Shown here one piece after another: positions 47,433 through 55,926 of a stretch of DNA of 64,000 nt. The notes beneath the pieces are model-generated. The model saw only the letters and a list, made by a program, of their open reading frames with translations. It was not told where the DNA came from and did no database searches. Made by a program: the position numbers and the translations under genes. Source of the stretch: Verrucomicrobiota bacterium (GTDB lineage: Bacteria > Verrucomicrobiota > Verrucomicrobiia > Chthoniobacterales > Chthoniobacteraceae). Within the stretch, counting starts at the first letter, position 1, and each line of letters starts with the position of its first letter. The stretch lies in the NCBI GenBank assembly GCA_009885995.1, contig VFJQ01000029.1:1-64000 (forward strand). The letters are read 5' to 3'.

Positions 47433-47890
47433 ACCGCGGCGCAGTAGGTGGTGCCGTCCACGCGCAGCGCGTGCGGCAGGCCGATGGAGATGGCGAGTCC
47501 TTCGATCTCGGCACGGCTCACGTGCGCGGGCCGGCAGATGTGGCTGTGCCGCAGCAGCCGGGCGATGCGCCACGCGCGCCGCCAGCCCGCGCGATCGGCG
47601 AAGCGGATCGTCGTCTCGCGCTCCTGCCCGCCGCCGCCATTGCGCCACTGCTGCAAGCCGTTGCCGTCGATCGCGACGCAGCCGACCTGCGAGCCACCAG
47701 GGCAGCGGCGATCTTCCCAGCTTTGATCCACGTGGCAGACGATGAGCGTGTCGAACTCGCTGCGCTCGCAGCGGGCGTGATTGACTTGCAGATGCAGGCA
47801 TTCGATCGACGGGCGATCGGCAAGCTGGTAGGCGGCGCTATATTCCGGCTTCGTCGAGAGCCGTTCGTGAAGGTCTTGCAGCCCGCTCAT
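47429..47890 (-). CDS. Hypothetical phage protein, 153 residues
   Basis: Starts MSGLQDLHERLSTKPEYSAA, directly after the MuB-like gene by ATGA. The middle is rich in Cys and His (CLHLQVNHARCERS, CHVDQSW), and the end RAEIEGLAISIGLPHALRVD. No domain recognised. It may help transposition, judging by position only. Confidence 0.45.
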   Translation of the reverse strand: MSGLQDLHERLSTKPEYSAAYQLADRPSIECLHLQVNHARCERSEFDTLIVCHVDQSWEDRRCPGGSQVGCVAIDGNGLQQWRNGGGGQERETTIRFADRAGWRRAWRIARLLRHSHICRPAHVSRAEIEGLAISIGLPHALRVDGTTYCAAV

Positions 47891-49077
47891 GACCAAACCT
47901 CCTGATCCGCCACGCTCGCGCAGTAGGCGCGCAGCACCGCGCCCCAGGTGATCGGCTTCTTCTTCTCCGCGGCGAGGTCGGTCGCGTCCTGGAGGATGGT
48001 GATCCAGACGCCGAGCCCTTCGGTCTCCGTCACCTTCCGTTCGATCGTGGCCGGCGCCTCCTTGAACTCGCGTTCCCTCGCCTTGCCATCGCCGTCCACG
48101 GAGGTCGTGCGGATCGTCACCTCGTCGCGGCCGGCCGGGTCGAGCCGGTAGGCCATCGCGAAGCGGTCGAGGTCGTCCTTCGGCACGCTCTTCGGCAGGT
48201 AGAGCGGCGCCACGCGCCGCATCCAGAGCTGCTCCAGCGCCTTGGCGTGTTTGCCGGCGAGGAAGTTCTTCTTCCCCTCGTGCGTCATGGATAGGCACAT
48301 GCCGCAGCCGGCGCGGTTGTAGAGTTCGCGCAGGAAGTCGAAGCAGAGCAGCCCGCCCTCGCCGCGCCCGCTGAGGAAGCGGTGAGCCTCATCCACGATC
48401 AGCACCATCTTCGGATCGAAGCTCTCGATCAGCCGCCGCCGCAGATCCGGGATGCGCTGCTGCGAGGGGATGCCGAGGCCGCGGGACAACTCTTCGAGGA
48501 AAACGCCGAGCTGCCCGCCCGCTGGCGCCTCCACGTAGATCGTTTCGCCGTGATTGTGCGTGCGCTGGTAGTGGCGCAGGCTCTCGGTCTTGCCGATCTG
48601 CGAGTCGCCGAAGATGAAGGCGATCTTCTTGCGCTTGAGCGCGCGCTGGCAGCGCGAGGTGATTTCTTCGCTGAGCCGCGTCGCGATGAAGCCACTCTCG
48701 CCCAGCCGCGAGGTGCCCTCCACGTCGGTGCGGAAGGTGGCGATCGCCTTGCAGAAGTTCTGCAAGCCGACGCCCTGGTCGCTGCGCCGGCCGGTGAGCG
48801 CGGCGTAGATGGAGGCGTGCGAGTAGAAGCTGCCGTCCTCTTTCTTGAGCAGTGCGGCCTGTTGCTCCGGCCCGAGATTGCGCGCGCGGCAGTAGCCGGC
48901 GAACCACTTGATCGCGGTGCGCTGTTCGTCGGGCAGATCGCGCACGGCGGCGTTGATCACGTCGCCGGGGATGCGGAAGCGAATGTTCTGGAGCGCGAGG
49001 AGCGCGTTGCTCGTCGTCGCGGGATCGGTCTGAGGTTCGGGCACGGCCAGGGCCGTGGAGTCGGGAGTGTGGGACAT
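47887..49077 (-). CDS. MuB-like AAA+ transposition ATPase
   Basis: 396 residues. N-terminal helical DNA-binding part (FYSHASIYAALTGRRSDQGV), Walker A GDSQIGKT (157 to 164), Walker B VLIVDE (225 to 230), then CGMCLSMTHEGKKNFL (sensor). This is the MuB/TnsC/ExeA family ATPase: it binds target DNA and stimulates the transposase. It follows the transposase gene with a 7-base gap. The ATG at 49077 begins the conserved region; a longer frame is a shadow. Confidence 0.88.
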   Translation of the reverse strand: MSHTPDSTALAVPEPQTDPATTSNALLALQNIRFRIPGDVINAAVRDLPDEQRTAIKWFAGYCRARNLGPEQQAALLKKEDGSFYSHASIYAALTGRRSDQGVGLQNFCKAIATFRTDVEGTSRLGESGFIATRLSEEITSRCQRALKRKKIAFIFGDSQIGKTESLRHYQRTHNHGETIYVEAPAGGQLGVFLEELSRGLGIPSQQRIPDLRRRLIESFDPKMVLIVDEAHRFLSGRGEGGLLCFDFLRELYNRAGCGMCLSMTHEGKKNFLAGKHAKALEQLWMRRVAPLYLPKSVPKDDLDRFAMAYRLDPAGRDEVTIRTTSVDGDGKAREREFKEAPATIERKVTETEGLGVWITILQDATDLAAEKKKPITWGAVLRAYCASVADQEVWS

Positions 49078-49084
49078 GTGGAGG

Positions 49085-51157
49085 TTACCAGGTTTCGGTG
49101 TCGGTGGACGGAGCCGGCGCGTCGGGCACCGCACTCGCGGGCTCGTCGGTCCAGACTTCGGGTTCGGCGCCCTTGGGAGAGGGCGGGAAAGGGTCGGCAG
49201 ATTCTTCGCCGCGTTGGGCGGTGCCGAAGCTGGCGGCGCTGCGCTGCGCGGAGGCTTCGCGGCGCGCGGTCCGGTGCTCGGCCTCGGTCACCGGCAGGCC
49301 GGATTCGAGCCGCTCGTTGATCTCCGTGCGCTCGCGCTTCGTCTCGGCTTCGCCTGCGTGCCGTTCGCGCACTCCGGCGAGCCGCTCGGCCTGCTCGCCG
49401 GCGGTGGCGCCCATCGTGCGATGCACGGCTTCGATGTTGCCGCGGCTCGGATCGACGATGCGCTTGGCTTCGCCGAGGTAGCTGCCGCGAGCGTCGCGGA
49501 CGAAGAGCCAGTCGAGCGCGAACGGGTTGGCGAAGACTTGATAGGCTTCGCCTTCATCGAGCCGGCGCCGGGCGCCGAAGGGATCGAAGACGACGCCTTC
49601 GTAGCGATGCACGCCGGGGCCGATGTCGGCATCCTCAAACTCGATCATCCCCTTCCGCACGATCTCGGGATTGGCCCGCGCGAGGTCGTCGCCGAGGATC
49701 GCCACCACGCCCGCGCCGGTGAGCTTCACCAGTTCGCCCGCGCCGCGATCCCACACCTCGCGCCGCGTCATGCGCCGGGGCCGGGTTTGCAGCTTGCCCT
49801 GGCCGATGAGAGCCAGCGCCATCTCCTGCTCGTCGGCGCTGCCCGCCATCAGCACGCGCTGATCGATCCACTGCCCGCCGAGCAGCAGCTCCTGCGCGAC
49901 GTTGCCCGCCTGCACCCAGCCTTCGAGATCGTGGTCGGGATCGTTCTCGATCTGCCCGTAGAGTTCGTGCGCCACGGCCATGAACTGGTTCACTTCGAGG
50001 ATCGGGAATTGCACGAGCGCCTGGTGCGCGGGCGAGAGCCGGTCGTAGAGCCGCAGCCAGCGCTCGTTGTCGGCCAGCAGCGCGGGCAGTTGCTCGGGCC
50101 GGTCCTGCCGATCCTTGCCGGTCTGGCCGGGCAGATGGCCGAAGACGTTCTGCGTGAGATTATTCGAGGACTCCAGGCTCGCCTTCATCCGCGGGTTGCC
50201 GCGCACGACTCCGTGGTATTGGCCCGCGTGCGCCTTCGCTCCTTGCATCCCGCTGCGCTCGATCGTGATCAAGCCCGCGCTGTGCTCGTGCAACGCGCGC
50301 TCGATGCCGTCGCGGATCGCCGCCGTGCCGTGCTCGGCGACGAGGATGGTGCCGCGCGGAGAATAGCCATCGAGGTGCAACGTGGCGGCGAGGATGTAGC
50401 GCGTCATGCGCTCCTCCAGTCCGTGCCACGTGCCGTCCTCTTTGCGGGTGCGGACGCGGACGCCAAAGCGCACCTTGCGCCCCGAGAAAAGATCGTGGCT
50501 GAACAGCTCCAGCGGACGCCCGGCCTGCTTCTCCGCGAAGCTATTCACGAAGACGTTGTGCCACATGTCGTCGAGCTGCAGGTGACTGCCGACGTAGAGA
50601 TCGGCGCGGGTCGTATAGACGAGGCGCCGGTGCGCGGCGGCGGGCGCGGTGCCCTTGCGCGCGGCGGTCAGCTCGAATCGGTCCGAGGCGTAGCGGAGCA
50701 GGTTGTCGATCGACCAGCCGCGAGGATAGCCGGTGCGCGGGTCTTTGGCCTGCGTGGTGCGGACCTGGCCGCGCCGCCAGTCGGCGCGCAGTTGCTTGCA
50801 CCCGGCGCGCGAGCTGCGGTCGTTCTTCTCGCAGTAGAGTTTCACGAGCGCCTGGTCGGCGGCGGGCAGCGCCGTCGTCTCCGGCGCCTGCCGCCACCAG
50901 CGCGGCCCGGCGAGCCGCCGATCCACCAGCCCGAGCGTGCCGTGCTGAAGCAGCGCGTAGAACTTCCTCCGCACCGTGCCATAGCCAGCCTGCGTCTCCG
51001 TGGCGATGCGATGCAGCTCCGCCTTGCGCCCGCGTTTCATCGCGAGCAGCGGCTCCAACCGCGCGAGCCAGAAGGAATGGTCGTCCCGCGCCGGCTTGGG
51101 CAGCAGGGTCAGCTCGATCGACGCGAGGCGGGCAGAAGGAACGGGGGCGGTGCTCAT
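49085..51157 (-). CDS. MuA-like DDE-type transposase
   Basis: 690 residues. N-terminal HTH region (ELHRIATETQAGYGTVRRKF), then an RNase-H-like core: DDMWHNVF (D196 or D197), ILVAEHGTAAI (with Glu 275 where Mu has Asp), and RMKASLESSNNLTQN (E329). After it comes a beta-barrel/Mu_C-like region (VHRYEGVVFDPFGARRRLDE, then YQVFANPF) and a charged C-terminus that could contact the MuB-like protein. It cuts and joins phage ends for integration and replicative transposition. The ATG at 51157 is preferred over 51250. Confidence 0.88.
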   Translation of the reverse strand: MSTAPVPSARLASIELTLLPKPARDDHSFWLARLEPLLAMKRGRKAELHRIATETQAGYGTVRRKFYALLQHGTLGLVDRRLAGPRWWRQAPETTALPAADQALVKLYCEKNDRSSRAGCKQLRADWRRGQVRTTQAKDPRTGYPRGWSIDNLLRYASDRFELTAARKGTAPAAAHRRLVYTTRADLYVGSHLQLDDMWHNVFVNSFAEKQAGRPLELFSHDLFSGRKVRFGVRVRTRKEDGTWHGLEERMTRYILAATLHLDGYSPRGTILVAEHGTAAIRDGIERALHEHSAGLITIERSGMQGAKAHAGQYHGVVRGNPRMKASLESSNNLTQNVFGHLPGQTGKDRQDRPEQLPALLADNERWLRLYDRLSPAHQALVQFPILEVNQFMAVAHELYGQIENDPDHDLEGWVQAGNVAQELLLGGQWIDQRVLMAGSADEQEMALALIGQGKLQTRPRRMTRREVWDRGAGELVKLTGAGVVAILGDDLARANPEIVRKGMIEFEDADIGPGVHRYEGVVFDPFGARRRLDEGEAYQVFANPFALDWLFVRDARGSYLGEAKRIVDPSRGNIEAVHRTMGATAGEQAERLAGVRERHAGEAETKRERTEINERLESGLPVTEAEHRTARREASAQRSAASFGTAQRGEESADPFPPSPKGAEPEVWTDEPASAVPDAPAPSTDTETW

Positions 51158-51159
51158 AG

Positions 51160-52065
51160 TTACTTCGCGTCGATGAGTTGCTTCACCGCGTCGGCGACGG
51201 GGCGTTTGCTCTTCGGGGTCTTGAACCACGCCTTCGCTTTCACGAGCCACGCCTCGGCGATGTCGATGGCGCCCTCGCCCTCCGCGTCATTGAAGACGTG
51301 CCACTTGTCGCCCAGCTCGCTCAGCAGCTTGAAGGGAGCGGTCGCGTCTTCGCGCAGGTTCTGGAGATCCAGCGCGCGCTGTTCCTCCGGCGTGAGCTTC
51401 TCGGCCTTGCCGCTCGTGTCGCCGCCGCGCAGCTTGGCTTCCTTGCCGAAGGTAAGCAGAAGCTGGCGCTGCGACTGGCCTTCGATGCACTGCTCGATCG
51501 CCGCGCGTTTCTTCGCGAGGGCGCCGTCGAGGTTCTCGATCTGCGCCGCGAGCAGCAGCTCCAGATCGACCTTTGCACCGAGCTTGAACTCGGCTCGCAC
51601 ACCCTCTGCAATCTCCATCAGGCGATAGGCGGTGGACTCGGCGACTCGCGGCGCGTGCTCCTTCAGCCAGCCTTTGAGGCCGGTGCCTTTCTTGGTCGGA
51701 TCGTGGCTCGCCTTACTGGCTCCGCACGCGGAGCCAGTAGCGATGCGCGCCCGCAGCTTCATCATCATCGCGCCGAAGACGAGCTGCTCGCGCTGCCCGC
51801 CGACGACCTTGTCCCACTGCTCGCTGAGCTGCCGCCCGAGCAGCCCGTCCTCGCTCTCGCCGATCATCGCCGCCGCACCCATCGCATCGAGCCCCGCCAG
51901 CGTGAGCGGCTTCGCGCCTTTTTGAGCGGCGTCGGTGAGCCTCTTTGCGCGGGCCGCGCGGTTGGCACAGTTCTTCGAGCGCTGGTGCGCCTTCAACGCC
52001 TTCGAGTAGATGTTCGGCGTGTCGCAGAGCGGGCAGGTGACGAGGGTGTCGGGTTGCTTGCTCAT
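51160..52065 (-). CDS. Phage protein with N-terminal zinc finger
   Basis: 301 residues. The N-terminus TCPLCDTPNIYSKALKAHQR followed by SKNC forms a C2HC zinc finger. A long alpha-helical region follows (QSQRQLLLTFGKEAKLRGG and TPEEQRALDLQNLREDATAP) with a central SASTAYRLMEIAE-like motif (ESTAYRLMEIAEGVRAEFK). A DNA-binding helper of replication is conceivable. Ends 2 bases before the transposase start. Confidence 0.5.
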   Translation of the reverse strand: MSKQPDTLVTCPLCDTPNIYSKALKAHQRSKNCANRAARAKRLTDAAQKGAKPLTLAGLDAMGAAAMIGESEDGLLGRQLSEQWDKVVGGQREQLVFGAMMMKLRARIATGSACGASKASHDPTKKGTGLKGWLKEHAPRVAESTAYRLMEIAEGVRAEFKLGAKVDLELLLAAQIENLDGALAKKRAAIEQCIEGQSQRQLLLTFGKEAKLRGGDTSGKAEKLTPEEQRALDLQNLREDATAPFKLLSELGDKWHVFNDAEGEGAIDIAEAWLVKAKAWFKTPKSKRPVADAVKQLIDAK

Positions 52066-52358
52066 CGTCCGGCCTCCGGGTTGAGGTGCGCGGGCAAGCC
52101 TTCGATTTTCGGCACGGGTCCATAGACAGGCCGGTCATCTTTCTTGAGCGGCGACATCACATCGCGGCGGATCTGGTGCATCAGCTCCGGCGACGAGTCG
52201 AAGGTGACGTGATACCAATCCCAGCCATCGCTGCCCGCGAAGTGCGCGCGGACGACGCCCTGCGCCTTCCATGCCGCGAAGTAAAGGCGCCGCCCAGCTT
52301 TCAGCCGGATGTAGAGCTTGGGAACGGGCGGAACGAAGTCGGCAATGACGGTGCTCAT
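52062..52358 (-). CDS. Hypothetical phage protein, 98 residues
   Basis: Beta-rich: PKLYIRLKAGRRLYFAAWKA, then HFAGSDGWDWYHVTF. Not recognised. The ATG at 52358 is set by the ATGA overlap with the upstream gene. Confidence 0.45.
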   Translation of the reverse strand: MSTVIADFVPPVPKLYIRLKAGRRLYFAAWKAQGVVRAHFAGSDGWDWYHVTFDSSPELMHQIRRDVMSPLKKDDRPVYGPVPKIEGLPAHLNPEAGR

Positions 52359-52567
52359 CGTGCGCTCTCCTTCTGCTTCCGCACCTTGGCCTTCTCGGCG
52401 ATCTCGGCGCGGGCGGCGCTGACGGCGGCGCGACGCGTGCGTTTGTGCGAGGAGCAAAACCACGTCTTGCCGCTCTCGGTGAAGGTGATCTCGCAGAACC
52501 ACGTGCCCAGCTCTTCCGAGCGGCAAGGGTAGATGGCGATGTCGTTGGGTGGAGGTTCGGTCTTCAT
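52355..52567 (-). CDS. Hypothetical phage protein, 70 residues
   Basis: TWFCEITFTESGKTWFCSSH with two Cys and one His, then a basic helix (RAAVSAARAEIAEKAKVRKQ). Looks like a small nucleic-acid-binding protein. ATGA overlaps at both ends. Confidence 0.45.
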   Translation of the reverse strand: MKTEPPPNDIAIYPCRSEELGTWFCEITFTESGKTWFCSSHKRTRRAAVSAARAEIAEKAKVRKQKESAR

Positions 52568-52881
52568 AGGGATGTGTGGGAGTCGCGCCGGGTGGAGACG
52601 AAGGCGTCGTAATCGCTGACGGCGACGCGCCAGCAGCTCCGCGGGGTCTTCGCGCCCGAGGCCAGACCGCGGGCGATGGAAAAGCCTTTCAGACCGAGCC
52701 GGCCCTCGCTGGCCTCGTATTCCTCGATCAGGTTGATGACGTGATTCTCCGTGCAGCGCAGCGCCGCCGCGACCTCCGAGACGTAGAGCGTCGTGCGCCC
52801 AGGGAAGAGCGTGTGCGCCGCGATCGACGAGAGCGGCAGCTCGTCCTGCTGCGGGGCGGGAATGCGGGCGCGGGCGGTCAT
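52564..52881 (-). CDS. HTH (MerR/excisionase-like) phage protein
   Basis: 105 residues. TTLYVSEVAAALRCTENHVI is an excisionase-type helix-turn-helix (MerR/HTH_17-like), followed by SCWRVAVSDYDAFVSTRRDS. Such proteins bind DNA near phage ends or promoters. Coupled both sides by ATGA. Confidence 0.6.
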   Translation of the reverse strand: MTARARIPAPQQDELPLSSIAAHTLFPGRTTLYVSEVAAALRCTENHVINLIEEYEASEGRLGLKGFSIARGLASGAKTPRSCWRVAVSDYDAFVSTRRDSHTSL

Positions 52882-53120
52882 CGGGCAGAGCGGGGTTTCA
52901 GCAGCGCGCGAAACTGCAGTTGCTTCGCGTCGCAGCGCCGGAGTTCAGCCGCAAGTTTTGCGGCAGTCTCCGCCAACTGTTTGAGGTGTTCGCCGTCACC
53001 GTCCGTAACTTCTTGCGCTGCCGCAGCGGCGACCGCGTCGTAGATGTGGACGTGATCGCGCACATCGGCGCCGTTGAGCGCGTATTCAGCGAGCCGGGAA
53101 ATGGCGGCGGCGCGGGTCAT
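52878..53120 (-). CDS. Hypothetical phage protein, 80 residues
   Basis: Ala-rich helical protein (VHIYDAVAAAAAQEVTDGDG, then HLKQLAETAAKLAAELRRCD). Not recognised. Second gene of the early operon, ATGA-coupled to the Ner-like gene. Confidence 0.45.
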   Translation of the reverse strand: MTRAAAISRLAEYALNGADVRDHVHIYDAVAAAAAQEVTDGDGEHLKQLAETAAKLAAELRRCDAKQLQFRALLKPRSAR

Positions 53121-53323
53121 CGGCAGACACCCTCCAGCGGCATGGGCGCGCGCTTCACGGCGCGGGCCAGCTTCACTAGCGCATCCTTGTCGATCGACCG
53201 GCCCTTGAGCACGCGGCAGGCGCGGTAGTAGTTCACCTCAGCCAGCTCCGCGAGGCGGCGAAGGGAAAGCTCCTTTCGCGCGCGCTCGGCGTTGATGTCG
53301 TGGCGGCTGGCGGTCTGCGTCAT
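53117..53323 (-). CDS. Ner/Cro-like phage regulator
   Basis: 68 residues with an XRE-type helix-turn-helix (ELSLRRLAELAEVNYYRACR, then VLKGRSIDKDALVKLARAVK). First gene of the leftward early operon, facing the repressor. It plays the part of Mu Ner or lambda Cro: turning down early transcription. The ATG at 53323 gives the full domain; the longer frame (from 53362) would run over the operators. Confidence 0.75.
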   Translation of the reverse strand: MTQTASRHDINAERARKELSLRRLAELAEVNYYRACRVLKGRSIDKDALVKLARAVKRAPMPLEGVCR

Positions 53324-53331
53324 GCGGCAAG

Positions 53332-53383
53332 ATATTGCGCACACTGTTTGCGCTGGCAACAACTAATTGCGCAAAAGATTGCG
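53332..53383. promoter_or_regulatory. Operator/promoter region between repressor and Ner-like gene
   Basis: Four TTGCG-containing repeats at 53335, 53348, 53367 and 53379 form two similar pairs (TTGCGC-N7-TTGCGC and TTGCGC-N6-TTGCG), the likely binding sites of the repressor or Ner-like protein. On the minus strand TTGCCA (53359 to 53354) and CAATAT (53337 to 53332), 16 bases apart, make a plausible early promoter. Transcription would then start next to the ATG at 53323, giving almost no leader. Confidence 0.6.
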
Positions 53384-53423
53384 TGACAGCGGCGCCGGTC
53401 CGTATCAGCCTCCGCCCGCCACG

Positions 53424-54377
53424 ATGAAACCGAGCCAATCGTTCACACGACGCGTTGAGGCGTTGATCAAGAGGGCGCGTGGGGTGAAGCCGCTGGCCCG
53501 CCGTCTTGGTGTGAGCGACACCGCGATCCATTCGTGGCTCGATGGCACCAAGCCGTTCGACAGCACGTTCCAAACGGTGTGCGACAAGAGCGGCATCTCG
53601 ATTGAGTGGCTGCGCGACGGCACCGGAGACGAAGAGGCCGAACTAGCGAAGGTCGATCTCGCCGCTCTCACGCCCCACCGGATATTCACTCCCGCGCACG
53701 CGGGAACCCCTCGCGGGTATCTCCGCCGGATGATCGAGCTGGCCGGGCTCAATCCGGCGAAACTCGCGCGGCAAATCAAATACGATGCGGGCGTGATCGA
53801 GAACGTCGTGAACGGCGGAGGAAGGATCAGCAGGGCAATGGCGGAGAAGATCCACGAAGTGATCCCAGAGGCGGACGTGGAAACCATGCTCGGCGGTTCG
53901 GAGAGCCCGCGCGTGCTGGATGAGACCGGGATGAGCGGCACGGTCGGCGAGCGGCCCACCATCGTGTCCTTCGACGAGACGAAGGTGCGCATGATCCCGA
54001 TGATCTCGTGGGCGCAAGCGGGCACGTCGGTGAACTTCGACGACGACGCCTATGCCGGCGACACGGTGCCGGCATTCAACGTCTCGGACCCGCGCGCGAT
54101 CGCCTTGAAGCTGCGCGGAGATTCGATGGAGCCGCGGATGAAGGAAGGCGACACGATCATCATCTGCCCGAGCTGGGAGGCGAAGAACGGCGACATCGTC
54201 GTGGTGCGCACAACAAAAGGCGATGTGATGTGCAAGCTCTACCAGTCGAAGTTCAACGGCCAGTTCGCCGTGCTCTCCAGTTACAACTCCGCGCATCCGC
54301 CGCTCGAACTCAGCATGGACGAGATCGCGTGGATCTACCCCGTGCATTCCGTCACGCAAACCGTGCGACGGGATTAA
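53424..54377 (+). CDS. LexA-type phage repressor (HTH plus S24 peptidase)
   Basis: 317 residues. N-terminal HTH (VKPLARRLGVSDTAIHSWLD), then a second HTH-like helical segment (GLNPAKLARQIKYDAGVIEN), then a peptidase S24 domain with catalytic Ser 234 (LRGDSMEPRM) and Lys 271 (GDVMCKLY), 37 residues apart as in LexA. It keeps the prophage silent and should self-cleave on RecA activation, so the prophage is probably inducible by DNA damage. The ATG at 53424 is chosen over 53367, which lies within the operators. Confidence 0.88.
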   Translation: MKPSQSFTRRVEALIKRARGVKPLARRLGVSDTAIHSWLDGTKPFDSTFQTVCDKSGISIEWLRDGTGDEEAELAKVDLAALTPHRIFTPAHAGTPRGYLRRMIELAGLNPAKLARQIKYDAGVIENVVNGGGRISRAMAEKIHEVIPEADVETMLGGSESPRVLDETGMSGTVGERPTIVSFDETKVRMIPMISWAQAGTSVNFDDDAYAGDTVPAFNVSDPRAIALKLRGDSMEPRMKEGDTIIICPSWEAKNGDIVVVRTTKGDVMCKLYQSKFNGQFAVLSSYNSAHPPLELSMDEIAWIYPVHSVTQTVRRD

Positions 54378-54425
54378 CATCGCGCCACGGCGGGCGCGAA
54401 ACCTCCGCCGAAGAAAGGAGCACAC

Positions 54426-54851
54426 ATGAAAATTGGCACCGCACTCATCGTCCTGCTGTTGGTCGTCATCGCGATCTACGTCGCCGAGCTTCCATCGGGG
54501 AAGCAGATCGGAGAGGGGATCATCGCCGCGCAGAGGGAGGAGGAGTCGCGCCGAGAATGGGCGCGCTACGAGCATGAAAGGCAGCTTCGTGCGGAGCAGG
54601 TGGCGGAAGCGTCCGCGCGCGACCGAGCAGCACAACAAGCGCTCGCACAAGACGAGTTCGACGCGCTGCCGAAGTGGGACACATTCGGGCGCCCCGTGAA
54701 CCGGACCCCGCCGAGCGGATTGCAACCGACTGCGGCTCTCCCTCCACCGCCGCAGAATCCGCTCCCCATCTTCACTCCCAAGCCGGTGCAAGACCCGGCG
54801 CAAATACGCGCGGAGATCGAGCGGAAGTTTGGCGCGCCGCCGGCGCGGTGA
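54426..54851 (+). CDS. Membrane-anchored phage protein, first late gene
   Basis: 141 residues. N-terminal TM (GTALIVLLLVVIAIYVAEL), then an Arg/Glu-rich coiled coil (AAQREEESRREWARYEHERQ) and a Pro-rich tail. The layout (TM, coiled coil, Pro-rich end) recalls i-spanin-like lysis proteins but is not proof. A good Shine-Dalgarno sequence (AAAGGAG) lies 6 bases before the ATG. The late module begins here, 48 bases after the repressor. Confidence 0.55.
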   Translation: MKIGTALIVLLLVVIAIYVAELPSGKQIGEGIIAAQREEESRREWARYEHERQLRAEQVAEASARDRAAQQALAQDEFDALPKWDTFGRPVNRTPPSGLQPTAALPPPPQNPLPIFTPKPVQDPAQIRAEIERKFGAPPAR

Positions 54852-54861
54852 AGTGGGCCGG

Positions 54862-55083
54862 ATGAGTTGGTGGCGGCGCAAGAGCGTGCTCACCGCGGGC
54901 GAAGCGGATATCGCCCGCGCCATCGAGCAGCTTTCCCCGGAGCACCAAGCGGCGCTCCAGCGCCATTGCGAAAGTCTCGACCGCGAGAACGCCGCGAAGC
55001 GCCGGCGAGTGCGTGCGCGGATCATGCTCGCGCTGTTCGCGGCGATCCTGCTCGGTGGCCTCCTCGCCCGGATTCTGCGCTGA
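54862..55083 (+). CDS. Small tail-anchored membrane protein
   Basis: 73 residues. Helical soluble part (EADIARAIEQLSPEHQAALQ) and a C-terminal TM (IMLALFAAILLGGLLARIL). Possibly part of lysis. An alternative GTG start at 54829 overlaps the previous gene. The next 150 bases (55084 to 55233) hold no gene; they contain a triple TTGGTGTC-like repeat near 55092. Confidence 0.5.
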   Translation: MSWWRRKSVLTAGEADIARAIEQLSPEHQAALQRHCESLDRENAAKRRRVRARIMLALFAAILLGGLLARILR

Positions 55084-55233
55084 GCACCGGGCCTTGGTGT
55101 CTTGGTGTCTTGGTGGTAAAAACGCCGCCGCGTCCGCCCCGCTGACGCACTTCGGATCAACTTTTCCGTAATGGACCGCACCGGGCGAATGGGCCTTTTG
55201 CGCTGAGTTCGGGAGCCATGCGAAGACGGGTGC

Positions 55234-55926
55234 GTGCCCGAACTCACCTCTCCCACTAGTCAAACACAACCTGCGTCATACGGCAACGGTTCTAAATCAA
55301 TCTTCACGTCGCGCACGTTCGCGGGGCTGGCGCTGATCGCGCTGCCGATCGTGGCGAAAAACCTCGGGTGTGAGCTGAGCGATGCGGACTCGCAGCAGAT
55401 CGTCGAGCAGCTCTTTCAAGCGGTCGGCCTGGTGCTGGCCGCGTGGGGCCGGTGGAAAGCAGCGAAGGCTCTGCACGTCGTGCCGCCGCCACCGACGAGC
55501 AGGATTCTCTTCCTCGCCATCGCGGCACTGTTGACCGGTTGCGCCGGGACGACGCGCACGGGTCGCGTCACGAATGCCGTGCTGCTCCACGTGGGACGCC
55601 TGGGCGGGCGGGTGGCGATCTCGACGGCGGCGGAGATCGCAAAGCAAAAGGCGGCGGGGCTCGACCTCGACTTCGCGCACGCGGCGTCGCAGGGACTTTG
55701 GATCAACATGGGCGACATCGTGACGGCGGGCGATGTGCGGCGGGTCGTGACGGCTTACACCGGCGGCGAGGCCCCGACACTCGGGCCGGCGCTGGCGAAG
55801 GAATTTCATGAGGCCGCGCCGGGATCGACCGCGGAGCGGCAGGCGGTCGTCGCGAGCATGGCGCAGGCGATCAGCGATGCGGCGCTCGCACTCAAGTCGG
55901 AGAAGTTCAACGGCTCCACGCGATGA
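55234..55926 (+). CDS. Holin-like domain fused to lipoprotein-like domain
   Basis: 230 residues from a GTG. Residues about 25 to 75 (FAGLALIALPIVAKNLGCEL, then VGLVLAAWGRWKAAKAL) resemble small phage holin-like membrane proteins with an acidic loop and a WGR motif. Right after, LFLAIAALLTGCAGTTRTG is a perfect lipoprotein signal with lipobox LTGC, followed by a helical domain (RVAISTAAEIAKQKAAGLDL). Either one protein carries both or the second part has its own internal start. Place before the endolysin supports a lysis role. Confidence 0.5.
   Translation: MPELTSPTSQTQPASYGNGSKSIFTSRTFAGLALIALPIVAKNLGCELSDADSQQIVEQLFQAVGLVLAAWGRWKAAKALHVVPPPPTSRILFLAIAALLTGCAGTTRTGRVTNAVLLHVGRLGGRVAISTAAEIAKQKAAGLDLDFAHAASQGLWINMGDIVTAGDVRRVVTAYTGGEAPTLGPALAKEFHEAAPGSTAERQAVVASMAQAISDAALALKSEKFNGSTR

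Noticed and set aside
49055..51628. 857-codon plus-strand open frame opposite the transposase
   Set aside because: It is the mirror of a gene with clear transposase motifs; the translation is Arg/Ala/Leu-rich without domains, a by-product of high GC.
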